From positions 1 through 63,925 of the forward strand of contig CAVGIM010000008.1 in assembly GCA_963629575.1 (NCBI GenBank): a stretch of DNA of 63,925 bases, written 5' to 3'. Both the position numbers and the translations under genes were made by a program. The notes below the pieces were generated by a model. It worked only from the letters and a program-made list of their open reading frames with translations, was not told the DNA's origin and searched no databases. Origin of the DNA: Hallerella sp963629575 (lineage in GTDB: Bacteria; Fibrobacterota; Fibrobacteria; Fibrobacterales; Fibrobacteraceae). Positions 31,459 through 39,780 of the stretch are shown here, one piece after another (the first letter of the stretch is position 1; the number at the start of each line of letters is the position of its first letter).

Positions 31459-32019
31459 ATGAAAGTATGGGTCTGTTCCGTTTGCGGCTACGTTTCGTTT
31501 GGAGAAGAACCTCCCGAACACTGCCCCCAGTGCAAGGCGCCAAAATCCAAGTTCAAGCTCAAGGAAGAGCCGCTAGCAAGCGATACGCCCAAGTGGGCGG
31601 ACGAGCACCGTATCGGAGTGGCGAACGGCCTCGACGCGGAAGTCCAGCAGGATCTCCGCGAAAACTTTACCGCCGAATGCACCGAAGTGGGAATGTACCT
31701 CGCGATGAGTCGCCAAGCGGACCGCGAAGGATTCCCGGAAGTTGCGGAAGCCTACAAGAGAATCGCTTTCGAAGAAGCGGAGCACGCGGCAAAGTTTGCC
31801 GAGCTCCTCGGCGAAGTCGTCTATCCCGACACCAAGAAGAATCTTTCGCTCCGCGTCGCCGCCGAAGCGGGCGCGACCGAAGGGAAGCTCAAACTGGCCG
31901 AACGCGCCAAGGCGCTTGGATACGATGCCATCCACGATACCGTACACGAGATGTGCAAGGACGAAGCGCGGCACGGCAGCGCCTTCGCCGGACTCCTTCG
32001 CAGATATTTCACCAAATAA
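31459..32019 (+). CDS. Reverse rubrerythrin (NADH peroxidase type)
   Basis: 186 aa from the ATG at 31459 (CAAGGAGACAAAA). A rubredoxin domain comes first (CSVC...CPQC, residues 5-24), then a ferritin-like diiron domain with ENFTAECTEVGMYLAM, FEEAEHAAKF and KDEARHGSAF carrying the ExxH ligands. The rubredoxin-first order is that of reverse rubrerythrins of clostridia, which reduce hydrogen peroxide in anaerobes. It is controlled by the PerR box just upstream and followed by perR, a complete peroxide-defence module. Confidence 0.93.
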   Translation: MKVWVCSVCGYVSFGEEPPEHCPQCKAPKSKFKLKEEPLASDTPKWADEHRIGVANGLDAEVQQDLRENFTAECTEVGMYLAMSRQADREGFPEVAEAYKRIAFEEAEHAAKFAELLGEVVYPDTKKNLSLRVAAEAGATEGKLKLAERAKALGYDAIHDTVHEMCKDEARHGSAFAGLLRRYFTK

Positions 32020-32057
32020 ACAGGAACCCGGGGCGAATAGCCCCATTCCTTTTCTTT

Positions 32058-32465
32058 ATGTCAACAGCCGAACTTCTCAAGAAAAGAAACGTTCGCCCGT
32101 CTCTGCAGCGCATCCACATTCTCGACTACCTGCTCGAACGGAAGAACCATCCGACCGTAAACACCATCTACGACGATCTCTTGCCGCAGATTCCGACCCT
32201 TTCCCGCACAACCGTTTACAACACGCTCGAAGCCCTGTGCGATGGCGGACTTGTCATTCCGCTCGACGTCGGCGATGGCAGCATCCATTACGACGCGGAC
32301 ACGACCCCCCACGCGCATTTCAAGTGCGAAAGATGCGGAAAGATCTTTGACATTTTTCTGACGCCGGAAGACTTTCGAAAAAGCGCCCCCGACGGATTCT
32401 TTATCCAGCGATTGCAGCTTTACGCCTTTGGCCTCTGTGCGAAATGCAAGAGAAATTCCCGATGA
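32058..32465 (+). CDS. perR: Fur-family peroxide regulator PerR
   Basis: 135 aa from the ATG at 32058. An N-terminal winged helix (NHPTVNTIYDDL, TLSRTTVYNTLEAL) precedes the metal domain. HAHFKCERCGKIFD fits the PerR pattern HxHFxCxxCGKIxD: the final Asp, instead of Glu, is the residue linked to iron-based peroxide sensing in Bacillus PerR. The histidine of NHPT matches the other oxidised His. The structural zinc site is CERC plus CAKC. Located 38 bp after rubrerythrin. Its last 46 bp overlap the end of trmO on the opposite strand. Confidence 0.92.
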   Translation: MSTAELLKKRNVRPSLQRIHILDYLLERKNHPTVNTIYDDLLPQIPTLSRTTVYNTLEALCDGGLVIPLDVGDGSIHYDADTTPHAHFKCERCGKIFDIFLTPEDFRKSAPDGFFIQRLQLYAFGLCAKCKRNSR

Positions 32466-33223
32466 AGAGACTTGTCTCCGTATCGATCTTCCTGGGACTC
32501 TAGCTCCCGGGCGGAATAGCCGCTGCGGATTCTCCGCAGAAAAATTTTCCGGAAATTTTCGTCAAAGGAAAAATCGATGCGAAACGTCCGAAAGGCAAGT
32601 TCCGCCGTATAAGTCGCCGCGTCGACCTTGACCCGACGTCGAGTCGCATCCAGCGGATTTGTCGAAAGCTGGCACTTGGCAAATCCCAACAAATCCAGTC
32701 CGCTTGCAGAATCCAGCCAGGCACTCTGTCTCAAGAATTCATCCGTCGCCGCGATATCCCAAATGTCCAGCGCCTGTTCTTCTACCCATCCCGCCCGAGC
32801 ATTCGGAAACGCATCCGCTTCCGGAATATACGGCTTGATGTCCAGAACCGGCGTTTCGTTCAGCAAGTCCGAATTTTCGACAAGAAGCGAAAGCTTTTCC
32901 ACGGAAACGAGCCGGACACAAGAAAGCCCGATCGGATTTGGACGATACGGCCCGCGCGACGCAAAGACTCCCACCCGCTCGTGATCCCGCGGAGGAACGG
33001 GAGGCCGCGTAGTAGCCCGCCAGCCCTTGTTTCGATGAAAGGCAAAGATTATCCACAGTCTTTCAAAGCCGGAAATGTCGCGCAACGCCTCTTCAAACCC
33101 TCGATGCGAAAAAAGCTCGATTCTTCCAGAGCGCGCTCCGCCAAAAACGCCTTGGCGCGGCACTTCGTATTTGTAGGACGCCTTGGAAAAAAAGGTACCG
33201 ATTGGTTCTAGGGAAATCGCCAT
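32420..33223 (-). CDS. trmO: tRNA (N6-threonylcarbamoyladenosine37-N6) methyltransferase TrmO
   Basis: 267 aa from the ATG at 33223. The TsaA/YaeB-type domain starts SLEPIGTFFSKASYKYEVPRQ. It has FERLWIIFAFH, RDHERVGVFASRGPYRPNPIG and LDIKPYIPEADAF, all family signatures. It methylates t6A37 of threonine tRNA using SAM. The C-terminal third (YTAELAFRTFRID...) is the usual second domain. Convergent with perR, overlapping its last 46 bp. Confidence 0.92.
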   Translation of the reverse strand: MAISLEPIGTFFSKASYKYEVPRQGVFGGARSGRIELFSHRGFEEALRDISGFERLWIIFAFHRNKGWRATTRPPVPPRDHERVGVFASRGPYRPNPIGLSCVRLVSVEKLSLLVENSDLLNETPVLDIKPYIPEADAFPNARAGWVEEQALDIWDIAATDEFLRQSAWLDSASGLDLLGFAKCQLSTNPLDATRRRVKVDAATYTAELAFRTFRIDFSFDENFRKIFLRRIRSGYSARELESQEDRYGDKSLHREFLLHFAQRPKA

Positions 33224-33267
33224 AGGTCTTCGCGCAAAAAATAGGTATTTTTCCATTGGAGATTTTC

Positions 33268-33663
33268 ATGAAGTCTGCATTCGAATTTTTGAAAAAAGCC
33301 GGAATCTTCTACATCGCGACCCTCGACGGCGAAAAGCCAAGGCTTCGTCCTTTCGGTGTCGTCGCGAGTTTCGAGGACCGCCTGTACATTTGCACCAAGG
33401 ACGACAAGGACTGTTTCCTTCAAATGGAAAAGAATCCAAATGTCGAAATTGCGACAATGCTCGGCGAGGACTGGATTCGCGTTACCGGGAAAGTCGCCCG
33501 GGACATCGATCCGAAAGCCAAGGAAGCCGTTCTAGACCAGAATCCCCATGCCAAGGCCATCTATTCCGCAGATGACCCGCATTTCGCCGTTCTCTGCTTT
33601 CAAGAAGCACACGCCGACATCTATCGCGCCATCGGGAAAATCGAATCCGTCCCCCTGCTCTAG
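33268..33663 (+). CDS. Pyridoxamine 5'-phosphate oxidase-fold protein
   Basis: 131 aa from the ATG at 33268 (TTGGAGATTTTC). It has the split-barrel flavin-binding pattern: IFYIATLDGEKPRLRPFGVV, RLYICTKDDKDCFLQMEKNPNVEI, then VTGKV. It is too short for the PdxH enzyme and lacks that C-terminal signature. Small single-domain members often bind FMN or F420 and act as general flavin reductases. Probable oxidoreductase, substrate unknown. Head-to-head with trmO. Confidence 0.82.
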   Translation: MKSAFEFLKKAGIFYIATLDGEKPRLRPFGVVASFEDRLYICTKDDKDCFLQMEKNPNVEIATMLGEDWIRVTGKVARDIDPKAKEAVLDQNPHAKAIYSADDPHFAVLCFQEAHADIYRAIGKIESVPLL

Positions 33664-33675
33664 GCGGAGCAAAGT

Positions 33676-34488
33676 TCACTCGTCCTTGCATCGGATGGCG
33701 GCTCCGGTCGCATAGCCCTGGATGAAGGCCGGATTCCGGATCGTTCGACGCAAGAGCTGTTCAAAGGTAAAATGCGACTTGAGTTCCTTTACGATACAGC
33801 GGCAAACCGGCTTCGACGCGACCGTTTCGCAGGAATCCATCAGGAACTTTTCCATTTCCGCCGTAAACGTCCTTGGCATGCACGGCAAGAACATTTCGAG
33901 CACGAGCGAATCGTTTATCGTCCCGCCATTCGATAGGCTCAAAAGCTTTTCGACATTTCCGCCCGAAACGAGTTTTTCATAGGCGCAGCGGCAACTTTTT
34001 TGTGCCTGCTCGTTTCCGAAATAGGCCCGGAACTCGACAGAACATTCCGCGAGAAAGACATCCCTGTATTCGGGGGATTCCAGAAGTGCGCTGACGACAC
34101 CCGACGCGAAAGCGGGATCTAGCCCAAGAGCTTCGAGGGCCGCGAGTTCCTCCGCAGAAAGCGTCCCGAAACCTTCCGGAGAGTCTTCGCTCACCGCCAG
34201 CGAACCAATCGACTTGCCCGACTTCATCTGCGCGTCGCATTCCTTCGAAGCGTTTTTTACAAATTCCGCATATCCCAGATCCGAGTGACCGCGGCGCATT
34301 TTCAGCTCGATGGCGTCGATCTGCTTTTGGGAATACTTCTTTTCGACTTTTCCTAGGACGCACTCGCAAAATTCCGTCGAAGAGCCTCCGCTTTCGCAAC
34401 TGGAGACAAAGTTTGCGCGGACATTTTCGGAAAGTGCGCCAAAGGCAAGTATCGCGCAAGAAAGCAGGAAGAGAGCGATTTTTTTCAT
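33676..34488 (-). CDS. Exported protein with three Cys-x-Cys modules
   Basis: 270 aa. Signal peptide MKKIALFLLSCAILAFG. Three related modules occur at about 31-85, 148-185 and 220-265, each with an upstream Cys and then CxC in a helix: FCECVLGKVEKKYS, SCRCAYEKLVSG, VCRCIVKELKSHFT. This looks like a triplicated small periplasmic disulphide domain. The module is common in Gram-negative exported proteins but has no known function. It starts 13 bp after the ABC-class ATPase stop. Confidence 0.7.
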   Translation of the reverse strand: MKKIALFLLSCAILAFGALSENVRANFVSSCESGGSSTEFCECVLGKVEKKYSQKQIDAIELKMRRGHSDLGYAEFVKNASKECDAQMKSGKSIGSLAVSEDSPEGFGTLSAEELAALEALGLDPAFASGVVSALLESPEYRDVFLAECSVEFRAYFGNEQAQKSCRCAYEKLVSGGNVEKLLSLSNGGTINDSLVLEMFLPCMPRTFTAEMEKFLMDSCETVASKPVCRCIVKELKSHFTFEQLLRRTIRNPAFIQGYATGAAIRCKDE

Positions 34489-34500
34489 TGTCCGAGGTCC

Positions 34501-36216
34501 TCACGTTTCGGGTTTCGGTGGATTTTCCAGTCGCAACAAGGCCATCGCGATATCTTCTTTTCGCGGCAATTCGGAATCCTTCGAAAAGCCTTGCGGCAAG
34601 CGTCGGAATCCGACATTCTTCACCTGGGCATAGAGCCTGTGGATCGCTTCGTCCGCCGGTATGTCCGTAGCGTTTTGCAAGAGGTTCAAGAGAAACAGTC
34701 CGAGTCCGCTGAGCGTAGCCGTCCGCAAGGACTGGAAGAGAGCGCGCAAATCCGCATGGACAAAGCCTATCGAAAGTTCCGAACCGCGCAGGCGAACCTT
34801 CACCTGGCGTTCCACCGGCCCGCGAGGTTTCAGCCCAGGCGTGAGCTCGTTCGCAAGATCAAGAAGACGGCGACACTTGAAATCGCCAAAGGGAGGAAGG
34901 TTTTCGAGCGCAGGCTGTGCGGGACTTCTGGCGGAAACCTGGCGCGCCTTTTCGGAAGCATCTACCGGGAGATAGTTTTTCATCACGAGGACCGTGTCCG
35001 CGACGTGCAGATAGTCCCCGCAGGCTCCGACGACAATCACCATGTTTACGCCTAGCGTCTTCAGTTCCATGGCGCGATCCGACAACGGAATCAGCGGTTC
35101 GTCCCTTTCGCCGACAAGCTCCCTCATCCGGGAATCCCGAATCAGAAAGTTTACAGCCGAAGCGTCTTCGTCGATGAAAAGCGTTTTCGCTCCAAATTCG
35201 AGAGCTTCGACAAGATTCGCCGCTTCGCTTGTCGAACCCGAAGCCGAACGCGTACAGAACGATTTTGTCGAAACGCCAAACGGAAGCTCCCGGACAAACG
35301 GCTCGATGCGCGTCCCCTTCACCACGCGCCCCGGTTCCGCGGCAATCCGAACCGCCGATGGATCGGCGACGACCCATTCCCGGCCATCACCCGCCACATG
35401 CGGCACGACGGACTTTTCAAGCGCCGAAAGGAGCGTCGATTTTCCATGATAGGCTCCCCCCGCAATGACCGTAATCCCGCGGGGAATCGCCATGCCCGAA
35501 ATTTTTTTGCCAAAGACTTCGACGGTCTCTAAAAGTTCCGCCGGAGATTCAAACGGAAGCGCGTCTTTCTTGGGAAGGTCGCTCGAACCGGACTCCCGCG
35601 GAAGAATCGAACCGTTCGGGACAAAGGCGACCCATCCCTTTTCTTCCAATGTTCGCAAGAGTTCCTCGCGAATTTCCAGGGATTCGATGTGCCGTTTCGC
35701 CGCCGAGCGATCTTCTTCCCGGTTCAGGTAAAGAGCCATCAGCAAGTCGGGAACCGTCGAAGTCAAAAGCTCGCTAGCCGCCGCCACGTCTATTCGGCGC
35801 TTGTCCCCGGGAAGTTCCACGGAAAGAATCGCTTCGACGACCGCAACGCCTCCGTTTTCCGCCGGCCCGCCGACCCAAAGCGCATTTCTCGCAAGAATTT
35901 CCTCGCCCGGAACGCAAGCCTTTACGGGAAAGGATTCCACTTCGGCGCGCGCCGCGATTTCCGCACAGAGTTTCCGCAAGAGAAAGTCCGAAAGCGCCAA
36001 GCGTTTCACGGGAAAGTTTCCCCATTCCACAGGAATTCCCAGCTTCCCTAACGGAGCCTTGAACTTGAGCCGCGACGACGGCGCAAAGGGGTCGCCCTGC
36101 ACATGGACAAATTCCAGTTCGAAATCCCCGAAATTCCAGGATTTTCCACACAGGCTTTTATACAGGCCGTAGTTTTTGCCCGTAAACGTTCGCAATTTTT
36201 GGTAGAGCTCTTTCAT
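34501..36216 (-). CDS. Predicted ATPase of the ABC class (DUF2791-like family)
   Basis: 571 aa from the ATG at 36216. The N-terminal domain (KLRTFTGKNYGLYKSLCGK) precedes a P-loop GGAYHGKSTLLSALE at about residue 243. LGVNMVIVVGACGDYLHVADTVL and FGAKTLFIDEDASAVNFLIRD (Walker B type) follow. The RSASGSTSEAANLVEAL segment matches the ABC-type signature region of this family. No membrane domain. The cellular role of these ATPases is unknown. Confidence 0.82.
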   Translation of the reverse strand: MKELYQKLRTFTGKNYGLYKSLCGKSWNFGDFELEFVHVQGDPFAPSSRLKFKAPLGKLGIPVEWGNFPVKRLALSDFLLRKLCAEIAARAEVESFPVKACVPGEEILARNALWVGGPAENGGVAVVEAILSVELPGDKRRIDVAAASELLTSTVPDLLMALYLNREEDRSAAKRHIESLEIREELLRTLEEKGWVAFVPNGSILPRESGSSDLPKKDALPFESPAELLETVEVFGKKISGMAIPRGITVIAGGAYHGKSTLLSALEKSVVPHVAGDGREWVVADPSAVRIAAEPGRVVKGTRIEPFVRELPFGVSTKSFCTRSASGSTSEAANLVEALEFGAKTLFIDEDASAVNFLIRDSRMRELVGERDEPLIPLSDRAMELKTLGVNMVIVVGACGDYLHVADTVLVMKNYLPVDASEKARQVSARSPAQPALENLPPFGDFKCRRLLDLANELTPGLKPRGPVERQVKVRLRGSELSIGFVHADLRALFQSLRTATLSGLGLFLLNLLQNATDIPADEAIHRLYAQVKNVGFRRLPQGFSKDSELPRKEDIAMALLRLENPPKPET

Positions 36217-36317
36217 TTCTTTCAAAAATTACAATTTATGGAGATATTTTTTTATCGGGATGTTCACCGGGCTTCATTTTCTTTATATCTTAATATCTGA
36301 CAGAAAAGGAGTTTTCC

Positions 36318-36860
36318 ATGAAATTTTTGCCAAGATTTTTGACACTCAGCGCCATTACGCTTTCTTTTTCGGCGGTTGCCGCCATGGCGGAAGAGCCTCC
36401 CCCCCGTGGCCAGCCCTCGAACGTGACAATCCTCACCGAACCGCCAAACAGCGAAGTCTATCTCGGCGGCGAGCTTTTGGGCAAGAGCCCCATCGAAAAC
36501 CGCGCGGTCAAATCCGGACGCCAGACCCTAATCGTCGTCGATCAGGGTTACGAACTGGTCAACCAGCGCGTGAACATCTGGCCGGGGAACGACAAGCGCA
36601 ACACGTTTAATTTCGGCACGGTAATTCCCAAAGGCAATATCGAAGTGACGACCATTCCGGGCAAGTGTATCATCTATGTCGATGGTGACAACGCGGACAA
36701 GACGGACGGAGCTTCGCTCACCGTCCAGAACCTGGACGCCGGCGACCACATGGTCCGCGCCGAATGCAACAACGGACGCGCCGCCGAAAAACTTGTCAAG
36801 GTCGAAGGAGAAAAGACCGTCAAGGTGACAATCGACGCAAGCAAGGGCAAAAGATACTGA
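36318..36860 (+). CDS. PEGA-domain exported protein
   Basis: 180 aa; AAAAGGAG precedes the ATG. A signal peptide (to about residue 26, AAMA) is followed by a PEGA domain: VTILTEPPNSEVYLGGELLGKSPI...LIVVDQGYELVNQRVNIWPG. A second PEGA-like unit starts IEVTTIPGKCIIYVDGDNADKTDG and ends VKVTIDASKGKRY. PEGA domains are beta-sandwich units found on surface proteins. Monocistronic with its own terminator. Confidence 0.83.
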   Translation: MKFLPRFLTLSAITLSFSAVAAMAEEPPPRGQPSNVTILTEPPNSEVYLGGELLGKSPIENRAVKSGRQTLIVVDQGYELVNQRVNIWPGNDKRNTFNFGTVIPKGNIEVTTIPGKCIIYVDGDNADKTDGASLTVQNLDAGDHMVRAECNNGRAAEKLVKVEGEKTVKVTIDASKGKRY

Positions 36861-36884
36861 TCGAGTTCTTCACGGTTTCGAAAA

Positions 36885-36914
36885 GAAAGGCCGCCATCCA
36901 GCGGTCTTTCTTTG
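36885..36914 (+). terminator. Terminator of the PEGA gene
   Basis: GAAAGGCCGC / GCGGTCTTTC stem (10 bp with one mismatch), 6-nt loop, short T tail TTTG. Starts 24 bp after the stop. Confidence 0.75.
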
Positions 36915-36947
36915 TGGGCATTCGAATTTTTCAACACCCGATTTTCA

Positions 36948-37031
36948 TCATTTCGCCTTGAGAATCTTCGTCGAGAAGCGGTCGTCGCCGCGCACAATGT
37001 ACATTCCGCCAGGAAGTCCGTTCTTCCGCAT
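36948..37031 (-). pseudogene. Detached C-terminal module of the GH98 gene
   Basis: Directly after the TGA that ends the GH98 reading frame, the same frame continues for 27 codons to a double stop. It reads RKNGLPGGMYIVRGDDRFS and ends TKILKAK. This is the usual end of Fibrobacter secreted-enzyme C-terminal modules (RxGLxGGMYxVRG), whose first half (FKIYDMQGNLVGTW) lies before the TGA. Confidence 0.75.
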
Positions 37032-39674
37032 TCAATTTTGCAAATCCGCCGCGGACGATTTCCAGGTCCCGACGAGATTTCCTTGCATGTCGTAAATCTT
37101 GAAATTCTGAATTTCGAGCGCATTCGCTTTCATTTTGCCAAAAGCATTCCGGCTTGTCATGGATTCCGCAACAACCGAAATGGTTCTTTCGACCGTATTT
37201 CCGTCATTGTCGTAGGCAACCGCCTTCAGCGTGTGCTCGCCTTCCGAAACCAGTTTCCAGTCAAATTCATACGGATACGTCCATTCGGAATGAACCAGAC
37301 TATCGTTATCAAGGAAATCGATATGACTGATGGTTCCGTCTTCGTCAGAGGCTTCTACGGAAATCGCAACGGACTCGCCGACCTTTACCGTTTCCGGCAC
37401 GGTATTCGAAAAGGCGAGAACAGGAGCGACGCCTTCTACAGGCGCATGGCAAGTAAGCTTGATGTTGTCAAAAATCATATTGTTCGGAGCGGAAGCGTTC
37501 GCCTGGAACATGATTACGTTCACGCCGCGATCGAGTTCTAGCTGACTTTGAACAAAGCGAAAGTTCGAATCGGCACCTGTGGACTTGAATGTCGGAGTTT
37601 CCACCCGTTTCCCGTTCACATACAAATCGATTGTCCCGATATCGACTCCGCTGTTGGAATAACGGGTTTCCAGCGTATAGGTTCCCGCCTGAGGCGCATG
37701 AACCGTATCGCGAATGCTTGCGGATGCATTGGTGCCAAACTTGAGATATCCCATCGCTTCGTAATTGCGAATGCCAAGGCCCGTTCCGTTCTCCACATTG
37801 CCAGCGATATTCCGAAAGTCAAAATATTCCGCTTCATATTGGCGCGTTCCTCGGTAAAGAGAAGGAGGCGCCGGCGCGGAAACTTTTCCTTTCGCATAAT
37901 CCGTCTTGCGATTCGTGCTGGATCCAGAGCAAGGGACTTCGATTTCTACAGGGCCATTGTGTTTCACCGTCAATGTGTAAACATTGTCATTCCAGGAATC
38001 GGAGATTTCGCTCGCCATGTGATTTCCTCGTTCCTTGTAAGTCATCGAAGGTCTTGCCGAGCATCCGTAAATCCGATAGGTGTCCGTCATCAGCCCCGTA
38101 TTGTTTTTGTTGTCATAATTTGTCACATAGATATTCAATCGATCTTTGAATTCGCTGATGATTCCCATGCTGTAAATGGAATATGTCGGCTCGATCCTTT
38201 CGGCCGTGTTGTATTGGAAAGGAATCGCGCCTGTTGCCGTCGCACCGGTTTTAAACGGGTTGTAGGTCATCCAGACATTGTCGCTACGAGCGGCATAAAT
38301 CGTTCCCGAGTATTCCTCCGGGAAAATGTCGTTGAAATATTCTTGCTTGTCGGCAATCGTCGGGAATCGCGTCGCATATTCAGAGCGTTTCAGCTGGTAC
38401 TTGAAAAGTTTCGCCTCGTCATCCATTAAACGGTAAACCGTCGGAAGCGCAGGATAGCGACCAGTCCGTTTAAACCAGCTTGTCTGTTTCAAGCCTTGCC
38501 CATCACCATCCATCTTGTAAAGTCCGTCAAAATAATCCAGCGGAGCCGCGTAAGTGCTCACCATGTCATTGTTGTTCACATCGTTAATCAGCACCACTTT
38601 GCTGCGCGCAATGACTTCTTTCCTTTCCAGAATGCGAATCGTTCCGTCGAGCACTTTGCGGATTCCTTCAAGAGTGACATTCACAAACTGCGGATAGAAT
38701 TCCCAGCGGCGAGTCGTGTAGCCATCGGAAGTCGTTCCGTTGAACATCGTGTGAATGGACTGTTGCCAAATGAGTTCCGGTCCGTCGATTACCGTTTCGC
38801 CCGTAAGCATCAAATGCTCCATAAAGGGAATGGCGCCCGCAGAAGGCGGAAATTCTTCGCCGTTATTCGATACCCAGCCGCACTGATCAAAGCGGATTCC
38901 GTAATGGCCCGCATAGCCGGAAAGCCACATTCCCATGCTCACGCTTTCGATATCGTGGAAGCCGTAGGCCATCGTGAATTTTTCTTCGATGACAAAGCTC
39001 TCGGAATATTTTTCAAGCATTTCGGCGAACTTCGGATTGCGTTTGAGCATTCCAATCGGATTGATGCTCGCTCCAAAAAAACCGCCCGTAAAGCTCACAA
39101 AGACATATCCGCCGTACTTGTTTGCAAAAGGCACCAGGTTCGTCCAATGCGAAACGCGATCGACCCAGTCCGGCGACATCGCGTCCGTGGACTTTTGATC
39201 GAATCCCCAAAACTGTTCCGCGTAATTGATGCCCAAAAAATTCGGATAGTCTCTGAAAAATTCTCCATAAATGGTCGTGTCGAGATCGGTTCCCATCGGA
39301 TAATCCGGAAAATGGGTAAAGCCTCCGCTCGAAGGCTGAATCGTCGCCCAGACGCGATTTTCCGCAGCGGTTCGAAGCCAAGACTTTGCAATGGTATAGC
39401 CATATTCCGACGTAAGGAATTTTCCGTCTCTATGGTTGATGGACAGCGAAAGATTTAAAATCACGTAGGGCCTGACATCTTCCGGAACGAGATCGATGAT
39501 TTTTTGCGGGTCCGCGGAATTCCACACATCCACGTGAATCATCATCACCGGTTTTGCAGTCGAAATTTCACGACGCATTGTTGCCGCATTCAAAAGATTC
39601 GGCACAAGAAGCGCCCAGACAACCGCCATGCAAAATACCGAATTCGGCAGTTTTCTTGAACAAGATACACCCAT
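37032..39674 (-). CDS. Glycoside hydrolase family 98 enzyme with CBM and Ig-like domain
   Basis: 880 aa. Signal peptide to about residue 30 (LLNAA). The GH98 catalytic region (about 40-370) includes MMIHVDVWNSADPQ, WATIQPSSGGF and GINYAEQFWGFD. A GH98 C-terminal part follows to about 590. A CBM6/35-like lectin domain (about 611-743; YEAEYFDFRNIAG) and a bacterial Ig-like domain (about 750-840; VGESVAISVEASDEDG) come next. Known GH98 enzymes cut blood-group galactosides or xylan; in a plant-fibre degrader a hemicellulose target is more likely (inference). The GAAAGGAG site precedes the ATG. The sorting-type C-terminus is interrupted by TGA after ADLQN. Confidence 0.88.
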   Translation of the reverse strand: MGVSCSRKLPNSVFCMAVVWALLVPNLLNAATMRREISTAKPVMMIHVDVWNSADPQKIIDLVPEDVRPYVILNLSLSINHRDGKFLTSEYGYTIAKSWLRTAAENRVWATIQPSSGGFTHFPDYPMGTDLDTTIYGEFFRDYPNFLGINYAEQFWGFDQKSTDAMSPDWVDRVSHWTNLVPFANKYGGYVFVSFTGGFFGASINPIGMLKRNPKFAEMLEKYSESFVIEEKFTMAYGFHDIESVSMGMWLSGYAGHYGIRFDQCGWVSNNGEEFPPSAGAIPFMEHLMLTGETVIDGPELIWQQSIHTMFNGTTSDGYTTRRWEFYPQFVNVTLEGIRKVLDGTIRILERKEVIARSKVVLINDVNNNDMVSTYAAPLDYFDGLYKMDGDGQGLKQTSWFKRTGRYPALPTVYRLMDDEAKLFKYQLKRSEYATRFPTIADKQEYFNDIFPEEYSGTIYAARSDNVWMTYNPFKTGATATGAIPFQYNTAERIEPTYSIYSMGIISEFKDRLNIYVTNYDNKNNTGLMTDTYRIYGCSARPSMTYKERGNHMASEISDSWNDNVYTLTVKHNGPVEIEVPCSGSSTNRKTDYAKGKVSAPAPPSLYRGTRQYEAEYFDFRNIAGNVENGTGLGIRNYEAMGYLKFGTNASASIRDTVHAPQAGTYTLETRYSNSGVDIGTIDLYVNGKRVETPTFKSTGADSNFRFVQSQLELDRGVNVIMFQANASAPNNMIFDNIKLTCHAPVEGVAPVLAFSNTVPETVKVGESVAISVEASDEDGTISHIDFLDNDSLVHSEWTYPYEFDWKLVSEGEHTLKAVAYDNDGNTVERTISVVAESMTSRNAFGKMKANALEIQNFKIYDMQGNLVGTWKSSAADLQN

Positions 39675-39780
39675 AAAATCTCCTTTCGAGTTTCCCAGAC
39701 TAAAAAGTTATCTTTCGAACGGAGCGTTTCGAGAGTGCGCGAAAAATCAATTTTGCAATTTTTGCAAAGACGCCAACGGT

